Source: Pseudoalteromonas luteoviolacea (GTDB lineage Bacteria; Pseudomonadota; Gammaproteobacteria; Enterobacterales; Alteromonadaceae). From it: a stretch of DNA of 64,000 nt. Positions 36,276 to 45,312 of this stretch are shown piece after piece. A program made the position numbers and the translations under genes. The stretch spans positions 1 through 64,000 of the forward strand of contig NZ_JAKFZS010000009.1 of NCBI RefSeq assembly GCF_021654285.1, given 5' to 3'. The first letter of the stretch is position 1, and the number at the start of each line of letters is the position of its first letter. The notes under the pieces are model-generated. The model did no database searches, was not told where the DNA came from, and was given only the letters and a program-made list of their open reading frames with translations.

Positions 36276-36669
36276 AGTGTACCCAATTCAGTAAAACGGG
36301 TGTGCTCATCTTGGTCATTAACTTTGAAAACGAGCTACACATTTTTTAAGCAGGCTTTCCAAGCTACTTCTTTGTGAATTTATATGCAAATGATAAATAT
36401 TTGTATTCTCTTGTTGGTGGTTTTTTTTGTTTTTTTTGCACGGCATTTATAAGGGGTTTTATGTGTAAGTGGCTAAATAATTGATATTTTTTGTGTTTCT
36501 ACCCATGATTTTAAAATGAGTTGAATATTTTTCACGCTTGTGAATTTTTATTGTGTTAGTCAGTTTGGCTTGAAGCTTTTTGAATCGCAGCAAAGGTAAC
36601 GAAGGGGAGCATTTGAGTTTAAAAAATAGTCTTGCTGAATTACTGTCCCTGTGTTAGCTTAAACCCGTT
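36276..36669. other. Divergent promoter region between the gltB-like gene and the trpS leader
   Basis: About 390 bp of AT-rich DNA that must carry the gltB-like promoter (leftward) and the trpS promoter (rightward). A T-rich run around 36420-36440 stands out. I could not assign a convincing -35/-10 pair for either gene by eye, and found no ORF of interest. Confidence 0.4.
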
Positions 36670-36723
36670 ATGAATACTTATAATTTTGAATTACTTATCA
36701 ATTTATCTTGGTGGCGCTCTTAA
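36670..36723 (+). CDS. Putative Trp leader peptide of trpS
   Basis: A 17-codon frame (MNTYNFELLINLSWWRS) begins 154 bp upstream of trpS. Codons 14 and 15 are tandem TGG at 36709-36714, two codons before the stop. Trp is a rare residue, and two in a row in so short an ORF before a tryptophanyl-tRNA synthetase gene is the classical signature of an attenuation leader. The last codons form the left side of an RNA hairpin. Weak point: no clear Shine-Dalgarno sequence precedes the ATG. Confidence 0.6.
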   Translation: MNTYNFELLINLSWWRS

Positions 36724-36821
36724 TAGAGCGGCGCTTGAATACGTGTGTTCAACTGCTGCCGAAAGGTGAAGGTTGATACACAAACTCTGTCTCTTTCGGT
36801 AGTAAATAAACAAGGAGACAG
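36715..36821 (+). promoter_or_regulatory. trpS leader RNA: mutually exclusive helices, one covering the trpS ribosome site
   Basis: Four helices can be drawn. A: CGCTCT (36715) with AGAGCG (36725). B: 36728-36739 with 36748-36759 (11 pairs, one mismatch). C: CTGCCGAAAG (36756) with CTTTCGGTAG (36793), 10 pairs. D: CTGTCTCTTT (36787) with AAGGAGACAG (36812), 10 pairs including the ribosome site. A competes with B, B with C and C with D. There is no U-run after any helix, so control at translation of trpS is more likely than intrinsic termination. Confidence 0.55.
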
Positions 36822-36823
36822 CC

Positions 36824-37822
36824 ATGACACATACCATTCTTACTGGTGACAGACCAACCGGACCACTGCATTTAGGCCACTTTGTGGGTTCCTTACAGCA
36901 TCGTGTATCTTTGCAAGAGCAGCACAATCAAACCATATTAATCGCTGACATGCAGGGATTGACTGACAATGGCCACAACCCTAAAAAAGTTGCAGACAAC
37001 ATCTTCAACGTCATGGCTGATTATTTGGCTGTGGGGATCTGCCCGACTAAAACGACGATTTGTTTGCAATCGGCATTACCTGCATTGGCTGAACTGGCCA
37101 TGTATTATGCTAACCTCGTCAGTGTTGCGCGATTAGAGCGTAACCCCACAGTTAAAGCAGAAATCGCTAGCAAAGACTTTGGCGCTTCCATTCCGGCGGG
37201 CTTCTTAAATTACCCTATAAGCCAAGCCGCTGACATCACTGCATTTGACGCGACATTGGTGCCTGTAGGTGAGGATCAATTGCCTATGATTGAATTGACC
37301 AACGAAATTGTGCGCAAGCTTAACCATGTTGCTGGTAAGCAAGTTTTAATCGAGGCTAAGCCGTTATTGAGTGAGGTATCCCGATTACCAGGAGTTGATG
37401 GTAAATCCAAAATGTCGAAATCTCTTGGCAATGTGATCACCTTTGGTAGTACTGATGATGACATAGTCAAAGCCGTGCGTGCTATGTATACAGATCCAAA
37501 TCATATTCGTGTTGATGACCCAGGTCAGGTTGAAGGGAATGTTGTATTTACTTACTTGGACGCTTTTCATGACGATAAGAGCTATGTTGCATCACTCAAA
37601 GAGCATTATCGTCGAGGCGGCTTGGGAGACAGTAAACTCAAAGGTGTATTGGCAGATTGTTTAGTGAATTTAATCACCCCAATTAGGGCTAGAAGAGCAC
37701 AATACATTTCGGATCCTGCGCAGCTGAGAGCTGTATTATTGGCTGGCACAGAGCAGGCAAATCAAAAGTCACAACAAGTACTTGGGAGAGTGAAACAGGC
37801 GTTTGGTTTGAATATTCTTTGA
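36824..37822 (+). CDS. trpS: Auxiliary tryptophanyl-tRNA synthetase (TrpRS II type)
   Basis: 332 residues, class I synthetase. The HIGH-type motif is GPLHLGHFVGSL (residues 13-24) and the KMSKS loop is KSKMSKSLGN. The opening TGDRPTGPLHLGH and IADMQGLTDN belong to the divergent TrpRS II group, not to the E. coli type (SGAQPSGELTIGN, VDQHAIT). The His that is position 43 in the Bacillus enzyme is Gln44 here; loss of that His is linked to indolmycin resistance. A housekeeping trpS is presumed to exist elsewhere. Ribosome site AAGGAG lies 6 nt before the ATG inside a potential hairpin. The gene converges on vioE. Confidence 0.9.
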   Translation: MTHTILTGDRPTGPLHLGHFVGSLQHRVSLQEQHNQTILIADMQGLTDNGHNPKKVADNIFNVMADYLAVGICPTKTTICLQSALPALAELAMYYANLVSVARLERNPTVKAEIASKDFGASIPAGFLNYPISQAADITAFDATLVPVGEDQLPMIELTNEIVRKLNHVAGKQVLIEAKPLLSEVSRLPGVDGKSKMSKSLGNVITFGSTDDDIVKAVRAMYTDPNHIRVDDPGQVEGNVVFTYLDAFHDDKSYVASLKEHYRRGGLGDSKLKGVLADCLVNLITPIRARRAQYISDPAQLRAVLLAGTEQANQKSQQVLGRVKQAFGLNIL

Positions 37823-37837
37823 AGGGTGATGATGTGA

Positions 37838-37862
37838 CCGACCACATGTTAAATGTGGTCGG
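37838..37862. terminator. Hairpin between convergent trpS and vioE
   Basis: A perfect 10-bp GC-rich stem CCGACCACAT/ATGTGGTCGG with a 5-nt loop is centred in the 69-bp gap between the two stop codons. No T-run, but the position suggests termination of both transcripts. Confidence 0.65.
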
Positions 37863-37891
37863 CACGCCTCATTCCCAATGCACTTGGGTCA

Positions 37892-38494
37892 TTACTCAGG
37901 TTGTTTTAATGGCACGTGTTGGAAGATTTCTGGGTCAATTTCACGGGTGTTGAAATTAGGGAAATCTCGAACGGAAGCCATTTTTTGAGGGTCACCTGTG
38001 ACCATTCTCAAAAGCTGATTGGTATCTGCTTTGAAGTAATATGTGGCGGGGCCTTTGCCATTCGGGCGTTGGAAATGCCAAATATCAGCCTCAAATCCCA
38101 GAACCTCGCATGTTCCTTGGAACTGAGCATCACACAATTCCAATACATCTTGCATCAAAATGAGCTCGTGGCACGGGTCAACTTCGTCATTTAAGACTTG
38201 CTCTTTAAAGGAGCTCTGTTTATCAATGTGCTCACGGCTATACGCAACTTTTGATTTGAAAGACTCATGGGTTGCAGGGTACATGATTTCAGACATCCAC
38301 AATCTATGACCTGTTTTTTCTTCAGACCATGGATTGAAAAGGCCGTCGATTCTGCACACGTTGCGGGTATAGTCAAACCAGCAATAACCTGATGTAATGT
38401 GCTCTTCCGGCTGCATCGGCTGCCAATAAGAAATATAACTGGTGCTCCACTGCGCAGGTAGCTTGGGTCGCTGCTTTTGCTTTTGCAGGTCCAT
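37892..38494 (-). CDS. vioE: VioE, violacein biosynthesis isomerase-type enzyme
   Basis: About 200 residues; VioE converts the iminophenylpyruvate dimer from VioA/VioB into prodeoxyviolacein. It matches the family pattern: SYISYWQPM, TSGYCWFDY, CRIDGLFNPWSE, TGHRLWMSEIM, and LLRMVTGD, then RDFPNF. The start is the ATG at 38494, preceded by GGAG, immediately after vioD ends; an upstream in-frame start at 38509 would overlap vioD. It is the last gene of the vio operon and faces trpS across a hairpin. Confidence 0.97.
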   Translation of the reverse strand: MDLQKQKQRPKLPAQWSTSYISYWQPMQPEEHITSGYCWFDYTRNVCRIDGLFNPWSEEKTGHRLWMSEIMYPATHESFKSKVAYSREHIDKQSSFKEQVLNDEVDPCHELILMQDVLELCDAQFQGTCEVLGFEADIWHFQRPNGKGPATYYFKADTNQLLRMVTGDPQKMASVRDFPNFNTREIDPEIFQHVPLKQPE

Positions 38495-38495
38495 A

Positions 38496-39632
38496 TTACT
38501 TCTCTCCACGAGCCAGTGCTCTTTCTAGTGCTTGGCCAAGTGCTGCTGGCAATGGCGGTAATTCGCTGCGGCGCTCTGCAAAGCTCTGTGCAATTTCTGG
38601 AGGAGATAAATGCATTCTGTCTTCGACAGTTTCAAACCACAAGCGGCTGATAGTGGCGTGTTGGTCAAATAAACGCATGATAGGCATGACATGCTGGTTA
38701 AAGTCAGTCAATGCTGCTTGCACACTATCTGGGTTATCATACACGGCCTTTACTAAGATCTGTGCCCCAACCACAGCCATGGTGGTACCGTGACCGATTG
38801 AGAAGTGGCCTGATTGCAATGCGTCGCCAAGCAGCGCGACATTGCCATCAAACGCCTGTTCGTGGCTCAGAGTCATAAAATTACGCCACTTTAAGCCTTC
38901 TTGCGCCATTACAGGGTTACCGTCTAAGTCATCTTCAAAAACTGATGCGATGAACTTTTCCGCATCTTGCGCTGACATTTCATCTAGGCCTGACTTTTGA
39001 TAGGTTTCTTCGCTACATTCAACCACGAATGTGCTCATAGTACTTGAGTACTTGTAAGAGTGCGCGACAAAAATGCCTTTAGAATGAGATTTAAAAATCA
39101 GGTTCATGGCATCAAAAGTTTTAGGTGTGCCATACCACATATAGCGGTTTTTACCGAACTCAATCTTTGGCTTCAGTGCATCACGGTAGTATGTGGTGGT
39201 GTGGTTGATACCATTTGAGACCACCACTAAATCATAGTCATTGCATAGCAACTCAGCATCTTCAAGAGCTGGCTGTTCATAGTCAATGGTGATACCTAGG
39301 CTGACGCAAAGTTGTCTAAGCTCTCTGACCATAGACTTTCGCTCTGCACCACACAGGGTCACACCAGTACTTTTTAGCGCGCTTTGATTGTGGTGAGTGA
39401 GTTTAAAGTCTTCTAAGTATTGCGCGTCAAGCGTTTCATGATTTGCTAAGTACGACAGCGGGTTCGCAGGGTGGTGCGGTGCACGACCTGGTAATACCAC
39501 GCCCCAGCCAACAACGTTTGCATCTGGATGATTCTTTTCAATGATGCGAATATCCCAATCTGGTTGTAATTTTTTAGTTTCACTTGCGAACATCAGGCCA
39601 GATGGGCCTGCACCAACGACTAAAATCTTCAT
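38496..39632 (-). CDS. vioD: VioD, FAD-dependent tryptophan-derivative hydroxylase
   Basis: 378 residues (373 in Chromobacterium). VioD hydroxylates prodeoxyviolacein at C5 of one indole to give proviolacein-type intermediates. The FAD motif is VVGAGPSGLMFASE at the N terminus, and the second FAD motif is ALLGDALQSGHFSIGHGTT. The start codon shares its A with the vioC stop (TAATG), so the two are translationally coupled. Confidence 0.96.
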   Translation of the reverse strand: MKILVVGAGPSGLMFASETKKLQPDWDIRIIEKNHPDANVVGWGVVLPGRAPHHPANPLSYLANHETLDAQYLEDFKLTHHNQSALKSTGVTLCGAERKSMVRELRQLCVSLGITIDYEQPALEDAELLCNDYDLVVVSNGINHTTTYYRDALKPKIEFGKNRYMWYGTPKTFDAMNLIFKSHSKGIFVAHSYKYSSTMSTFVVECSEETYQKSGLDEMSAQDAEKFIASVFEDDLDGNPVMAQEGLKWRNFMTLSHEQAFDGNVALLGDALQSGHFSIGHGTTMAVVGAQILVKAVYDNPDSVQAALTDFNQHVMPIMRLFDQHATISRLWFETVEDRMHLSPPEIAQSFAERRSELPPLPAALGQALERALARGEK

Positions 39633-40921
39633 TAATTCATTCTCCCTATTTTATACCAAACGTTTTGCTTTTCTTGCTTGTCTCTAAGTTCACTGTAACG
39701 CATTGAAGTGAAATATAATTTTTCTGCCATATCTGGCGGGTAATGGTCTGGAAACTTTTGGTTCATGTAACGGGCAAATCGTGCTCGCATGAAGAAGACT
39801 GGATCTGAGCAGCTAAGCACCTCGTAGTTTGCTCTGGCCATGTCTTGCATGGCGTCGGCTTCTATTTTACGAAGCTCTGTGAATTCACTCAGCACCTTGC
39901 CAAAGTCATCGCCATATTGCTCAAATAAAGTATCTAATACATATGCATCTTCAAGGGCCATATTCATACCTTGGCCCAAAAACGGTGCAGTGGCATGGGC
40001 TGAGTCACCAATCAGTAGCGCAGTGTTTTTATAGTGGAAGGTAGAAGAACGAACATTAATTAAGTCGTTGCTTGGCTTCACCATAAATTGCTCGAACATA
40101 TCTTGGCGAATATCTTCTGGCACCATAGGGTAGTACTGATCGAAAAATGCACGCATTGCGGTGCTGTCATCACTGTGTAAGCTCACTTGCCCTGTGTAAG
40201 GTAAGCACACAGCAAAACTGATACTGCCATCAGGTATAGTCGCTGCACGTCCTGCGAATTGACCGCCTGAGTCCATGCCAAAAAAGTAAAGTAGATCTTT
40301 GCGTAAGCCCACTTTTGAGGCATCAGGCACTACCAAAGTTTTGTAACCATGCTTAAAGAAAGACTGGTGGAACTCAAAGCGTCGACAGTTTGACTGCATA
40401 GCCTCTCGTACACATGAGCGCGCGCCATCTGCACCGATCAGTAAGTCGCCTTTATGAGTGACAAAGTTGTCATTACTGTCTTTGGTCATGACTGAGCTGT
40501 TGTCTAAGTTTACTTCAAGGCAGCGTTGATCATAGTGGTAATGAACGCCTGCTTGCTCTGCGTATTTATTGAGTAAAACTTGAAATGCACTGCGACTTAA
40601 TGACAGCGGTTTAAGCTTATCAAGCGGTGGCAGTTCACGTGTCTTAGGCTCACCTTTGATAAAAAATGACATACCAGATACTTCAACGCCACATGCTTGT
40701 AATTCCTCAACGGGGATCCCCGCAGCGACAACGGCTTCAATGCCTCTTACGGTCATACTCACCCCAATGGCGCGTGAGCTAACTTGGTCAATATAGTCGG
40801 CCTGACTTTGTAGGGGGTTTCCACGTTTTTCTATGATGTGTACATCGTATCCACGTTTTGCTAAGTATATGGCTGTCAGGCCACCGGCTAGACCGCCGCC
40901 AATGACGATTATTTTCTTCAT
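39632..40921 (-). CDS. vioC: VioC, FAD-dependent oxygenase of violacein synthesis
   Basis: 429 residues, the same length as in Chromobacterium. VioC oxidises the second indole to the 2-oxindole, completing violacein (or deoxyviolacein without VioD). FAD motifs are IGGGLAGGLTAIYLAKRG near the N terminus, LLIGADGARSCVREAM in the middle and LLIGDSAHATAPFLGQGMN toward the C terminus. It starts 2 nt after the vioB stop codon. Confidence 0.96.
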   Translation of the reverse strand: MKKIIVIGGGLAGGLTAIYLAKRGYDVHIIEKRGNPLQSQADYIDQVSSRAIGVSMTVRGIEAVVAAGIPVEELQACGVEVSGMSFFIKGEPKTRELPPLDKLKPLSLSRSAFQVLLNKYAEQAGVHYHYDQRCLEVNLDNSSVMTKDSNDNFVTHKGDLLIGADGARSCVREAMQSNCRRFEFHQSFFKHGYKTLVVPDASKVGLRKDLLYFFGMDSGGQFAGRAATIPDGSISFAVCLPYTGQVSLHSDDSTAMRAFFDQYYPMVPEDIRQDMFEQFMVKPSNDLINVRSSTFHYKNTALLIGDSAHATAPFLGQGMNMALEDAYVLDTLFEQYGDDFGKVLSEFTELRKIEADAMQDMARANYEVLSCSDPVFFMRARFARYMNQKFPDHYPPDMAEKLYFTSMRYSELRDKQEKQNVWYKIGRMN

Positions 40922-40923
40922 GA

Positions 40924-43900
40924 TTAAGCTTCCCTTGAAAGTTTGCCAGTTGCGATTTCATGCATCTGATTTTGAAAAAACTCTAATAACTCAATTTGTG
41001 TTGTTGGAGGTTTTGCACAGACCATAGCTCTGCCCATATCAGCAAGCTGTTTGCACTGCTCTGATATAGCCATACACCCTTGCTCGAGGTCTGAAAATAC
41101 GTGTGTATTTATTGGTTCTGGTACGGGGGGGCCTGCATTTCGGCCCGGCGTACCCGATGGTAAAGTCATTAATAAAACGGATAGTGGTCTTAAAGTACCG
41201 GTCATTAAATCTATCGCGCCATTCATTAAACGAGAGCGGCGCATGCTGCCCAGTGGTTTTATTGCAAAGTGCTGCATCATGAGCTGAAACATCAGTTCGT
41301 GGCAGCCTTTATAAAACTGCATAAGCTCTACTGCCGCGGGGTCGGTAACGAGATTACAGCCTGTTCTCGGCTCAAAAACAGGATTCTTTAACACTGGATA
41401 AGCTGGCTCGAATGGAATGTCGCTATTGGTTAAAGCCTTTGAGATGGCTCTTAGACGATTAAAGTGACTGACTTCAAATTGTGGTGAATCAGCAGCAACA
41501 CCTTCGCCTTGCTCGGTGACAAAATTAATGGCAAAAAGAGCCGTTTCTTTGTCGTATACCTCAAATTGATAACCCGGATATTCACGATTGATAATTTCGT
41601 TTAAGAACAAGTGGTGTTCGCCACCCAGGTTGCCCCGCTCTTTGCTGAACAAATCGGGGATCTCTTCAATGGCTTTGGTGATATCCGCGTAAAAATCTGC
41701 GATAGATTTCCCAACAGCTGGAAAAAACGCGGGCCACTCAAAGCGGACAAACTTGGCGATGATGTGTTCAGAGAAGGGTTCAAAAGAAAACTCAGTATCG
41801 AGACCAAACTTTTCTTTGGCTTCTTCCCCAAGTACGGGCTTACCTGGATAAAACGGCTCACCAAGTGCCATCAATAAGTTATTGACGACCAAATAATGGA
41901 TCATCTCTTCATGGGCTATTTCGAGTAAAGCACCACGCCATCCGCTGTTTAAACGTCTATCTTCGCCGCCGTTAACTAATTCAAGCTGCTGCTCGCTCCA
42001 GCGGCCCATCGATACCAAGTGTTCACCAATGGCATAGTTAGGCAACGAATAGGCACTGTAGATATATTGCAACATAATCGACAGCTCAAGATCGACGGCA
42101 TCTTTCAACGCGTTAATCAGCTGTACTTTGGTTTTTATATTGCCACTGATTTTTGCCTTTGCTTGCTCGGCAGGTAAAATTTGTGGCATAGCTGATTGTT
42201 CGACATTGCATAAGTACTTTAGAAATAGTTGCGCGTGCACCTCAGGCATTTCCCGTGTGCTTGGCATATAAAAGCTTTTATCTCTGTTTTTAGGGTCGCA
42301 CATTTGCCACATTAAACGTGCATAGGTTTCACATTTGCATTTATCCGCCATACTAAATACGGCTTCGGTCATAAACGGGTAAAATAGTTCGTAGTACGCC
42401 ATGACATGCTGATACAGGAAGTCATAATCAACTTGTTCCGTCGGTATATCCGCAAGTGCCCAAGCATCAGGGAGCACCCTCACTTGCACTGGACTGTAAA
42501 ACTCACCTAAAAATAGCTCAGCGCCGCCTGCGGATAAACTCTCAACAATAATACTGCCATGGCCATCTTCGTTAGTATCAAGATAAGCAGAGCTGGTGAC
42601 TGTGTCAGGTGCTAGTGAATGTGTTGCTAACTGAGATATTGACGCTGGCTTTCCGCGATAATAACTGCGCACACCTAACTCGATTGTACTGGGCTCTTTG
42701 GTAACTGAGTTTGGGCTTTCCATGGCGATAATGTGTTGCTCAGCTTGGATGTACCAATCGCTTTCATACCAAGTGTGACGTTCGGAACATAACTTCAACG
42801 ATTGTTGTTCAAACTGGCTGTCAAACTCGGGGAGTGGGATGTCAATTACGCCTGAGTTAGTCGAGTTATTGAGATAACTGTCTTTGGGTATGACGGCTAC
42901 CACTTGACCATTATTTGACTTTAAATATAGGTCGCCAAGATCTACTTTTTCACTGAGTTTTGGTGGCATGCCACTTTCAACTGGCATGGTTTCTTCATAT
43001 CGCTGGTGGGGCAAACTAATAGCGGTATTTAGGCTCAACCAGTTATCTCTTATTGATAAGGCGATTGGTGCATATTGTTCGCTGTTATCTGGCCTTAAGA
43101 CTCTGCCAGTAGGGCAAGTGGCCATATCGTCGTCGTACCATAAACCAATGGTGCCGTGTAAGTCACAAAATACAGGCATATTAGGCGCTTTAGGTGGAGA
43201 CAAGTTGCTTACGCAGTATTGAATAAGCAGGCCTTTTACCGCTGGGTCTTGCAGCTTATTTCTTAATTCAGTTAAAAATTCAGAGTCTAAACCAAGTTGG
43301 TTGAGTATAAAGTCTTTACTGTCTTTATTAACCGTGAATTGAAACAGCCGAGCTTCGCTCATTTCCTCATACAGAAAGTGGTTGATTGGCTCTTCAATAT
43401 ATCCGCGATTAAGCCAGCGAACACCATGGGTGCAGTCTATATCCGCGGATAAAATATGGTCCGTATTGGCAGAAGATTTAGGGTCAGTGATTGTAAGTTG
43501 ACCTGCATAAATTAAGGCTGAATCTCGTCTAGTTGGATCGTTATCAACCCAGCGTGCGCGATTAAATGAGGTTCTTAAATACTCGTTGTAATGCCCCCAT
43601 AAAGACAGTTTATTACCTACAAGCTTGTCATCTGTGATGTATTCACCGGGACGTAACTGCACTGACGTAACTAGGGTATTCTCCCAGCTAAAGTGATTGT
43701 TCCCGCGCATGTTATATCCTGCACTGAGGTTAAATTCACCTTCTTCATCAAGTTTACCTTGAGCATTAAACTTGGGGCCAAGTGACTTTATATAGTCATG
43801 AAAGTTGCGTGGCGACTTAGACACATCATAGGGTTTACCGTCCATGATGGCCGTGTTATTCGATATATCTAACGTGTTGTTGATATTACGATTACCTGTT

Positions 43901-43959
43901 GGCACATTAACACGCGCAACCCCTTTAAAATGAACTCGGGGAAAGTCGAGAATACTCAT
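40924..43959 (-). CDS. vioB: VioB, iminophenylpyruvate dimer synthase
   Basis: 1011 residues (998 in Chromobacterium). VioB is a haem-containing protein that couples two IPA imine molecules from VioA into the short-lived dimer used by VioE. The N terminus (MSILDFPRVHFKGVARVNVPT) and a ferritin-like helical region at about 640-790 (LELSIMLQYIYSAYSLPNY, HEEMIHYLVVNNLLMALG) fit the family. The ribosome site AGGAAG precedes the ATG. vioA ends 54 nt upstream, the largest internal gap in the operon. Confidence 0.96.
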   Translation of the reverse strand: MSILDFPRVHFKGVARVNVPTGNRNINNTLDISNNTAIMDGKPYDVSKSPRNFHDYIKSLGPKFNAQGKLDEEGEFNLSAGYNMRGNNHFSWENTLVTSVQLRPGEYITDDKLVGNKLSLWGHYNEYLRTSFNRARWVDNDPTRRDSALIYAGQLTITDPKSSANTDHILSADIDCTHGVRWLNRGYIEEPINHFLYEEMSEARLFQFTVNKDSKDFILNQLGLDSEFLTELRNKLQDPAVKGLLIQYCVSNLSPPKAPNMPVFCDLHGTIGLWYDDDMATCPTGRVLRPDNSEQYAPIALSIRDNWLSLNTAISLPHQRYEETMPVESGMPPKLSEKVDLGDLYLKSNNGQVVAVIPKDSYLNNSTNSGVIDIPLPEFDSQFEQQSLKLCSERHTWYESDWYIQAEQHIIAMESPNSVTKEPSTIELGVRSYYRGKPASISQLATHSLAPDTVTSSAYLDTNEDGHGSIIVESLSAGGAELFLGEFYSPVQVRVLPDAWALADIPTEQVDYDFLYQHVMAYYELFYPFMTEAVFSMADKCKCETYARLMWQMCDPKNRDKSFYMPSTREMPEVHAQLFLKYLCNVEQSAMPQILPAEQAKAKISGNIKTKVQLINALKDAVDLELSIMLQYIYSAYSLPNYAIGEHLVSMGRWSEQQLELVNGGEDRRLNSGWRGALLEIAHEEMIHYLVVNNLLMALGEPFYPGKPVLGEEAKEKFGLDTEFSFEPFSEHIIAKFVRFEWPAFFPAVGKSIADFYADITKAIEEIPDLFSKERGNLGGEHHLFLNEIINREYPGYQFEVYDKETALFAINFVTEQGEGVAADSPQFEVSHFNRLRAISKALTNSDIPFEPAYPVLKNPVFEPRTGCNLVTDPAAVELMQFYKGCHELMFQLMMQHFAIKPLGSMRRSRLMNGAIDLMTGTLRPLSVLLMTLPSGTPGRNAGPPVPEPINTHVFSDLEQGCMAISEQCKQLADMGRAMVCAKPPTTQIELLEFFQNQMHEIATGKLSREA

Positions 43960-44013
43960 TTATTTAAACTTCCTAGTTACTGGTCTCTTAATTATGTCTG
44001 TGTCTAATGACAG

Positions 44014-45312
44014 TTAAACGTGAGCAAGCTCACATTCTTTTTGTGCTTTTACTTGTCTTTGCTTCAATCTCTCAAGAAGGGTATTCGCCGCGCTGGTGCC
44101 AGCCATAATACCGCCTTCCATCCAACCGCAATGAGATGTGTAAGCATCTGATGCAGAGATGATGTGAGACTTTTTATGTGAGAGTGTTTTAGGGTGGTTG
44201 GGGCAAGACTCTTGCGAAAATTCAACGCCATGCACCCAGTGTTTATGAACATGGTTGCTTGGATCTGGAAGTTGGCTCATATGACATTTTAATGCCTCGG
44301 CCATTAATTCTTTTACTGTTTGTAAGTAATGTGCTTCACCTTTTAATGTGGCGTCACGCCAAAAGTTGGCATAATCACTGTCGGTATAAAAAAATACATA
44401 CTTGTTATCTTTAAAATACAGTTTTCGGATAGGGTTATTGGCTATCACCACATGGTCAGCTAAATCCATATCTTGCCACCAAGGCGTATCGTAAAATAAG
44501 AAGCCTTTGAACAGCGGGATAGAGCCATAGGTATAGTTGCTCCAATCTTGTGGGAAACCGCAATTGAGCTTTTTCATCGCTGTTGGCGGAAAAGTTAAAA
44601 TCATCTCGCCTTCATTGATAATCACTTCTTGCTGCTTTTCATTTTTTAATTTGAGTACAGGAGTTTCTGTATCAGCTTCGATACTTGTTAATTCATGACC
44701 AAAGTGAAACTCGACACCATGTGCAAGAGCTTGTTCATAAAGCTTCTCTGGTAAAGCCGAAAACCCTTCTTTAAGGTTAAACCACTCATACCCTGCGTTT
44801 TCAGAAAAACCTTGGATTTCAGGGTGCTTTTCAATAATGTCGAAGGCAATATGTGGCGTAATATTGGGTAATGACAACGAATCATAACCGAGTGCATTGA
44901 TCATCTCTCGAGCTTGATTTCGGCCAACATAGATGGTTAAAAACTCTTCAAAGGAGTCATGCGCATGCTCGTCACATAAAGGTTTCAAATTTTTCAGAAT
45001 GCTCTTTAAACTTTTATGCAATGCTTGCGGGCGCTTTAGTTGTGTAAAAGGGAATTTTTCATAGGCCAAGTTCAAGGATTTTACTTGCTCTTTGACATTA
45101 TGATGAAGACCCGAGGAAAAGCGTCCAGCGCCGAGGTCTACATAAAGATCATTGACTTTTATCGCATGTGCGCGTCCACCGACACGATTTTTGTGTTCAT
45201 AAACCCGAATGGTTTTCTTTTTACACTCATTTGATTTTGCTAACGTTAGCGCGCAAATGATGCCTGAAATGCCCGCCCCGATGATTGAGATTGTATTTTC
45301 TCTAACCGTCAT
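44014..45312 (-). CDS. vioA: VioA, FAD-dependent L-tryptophan oxidase
   Basis: 432 residues. VioA oxidises L-tryptophan to indole-3-pyruvate imine, the first step of violacein synthesis. The FAD motif SIIGAGISG spans residues 9-17, followed by EHKNRVGGRAHA and DLGAGRFS; near the C terminus, YTSHCGWMEGG closes the active site as in other VioA proteins. A ribosome site AAGGA lies 10 nt before this ATG; a nearer ATG at 45319 would encode only five codons. A 736-bp region with a probable promoter lies upstream. Confidence 0.96.
   Translation of the reverse strand: MTVRENTISIIGAGISGIICALTLAKSNECKKKTIRVYEHKNRVGGRAHAIKVNDLYVDLGAGRFSSGLHHNVKEQVKSLNLAYEKFPFTQLKRPQALHKSLKSILKNLKPLCDEHAHDSFEEFLTIYVGRNQAREMINALGYDSLSLPNITPHIAFDIIEKHPEIQGFSENAGYEWFNLKEGFSALPEKLYEQALAHGVEFHFGHELTSIEADTETPVLKLKNEKQQEVIINEGEMILTFPPTAMKKLNCGFPQDWSNYTYGSIPLFKGFLFYDTPWWQDMDLADHVVIANNPIRKLYFKDNKYVFFYTDSDYANFWRDATLKGEAHYLQTVKELMAEALKCHMSQLPDPSNHVHKHWVHGVEFSQESCPNHPKTLSHKKSHIISASDAYTSHCGWMEGGIMAGTSAANTLLERLKQRQVKAQKECELAHV

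Noticed and set aside
36703..36927. Minus-strand 74-codon frame with many Cys residues near trpS
   Set aside because: It is antisense to the trpS leader and start, and its Cys-rich look comes from the complementary leader codons.
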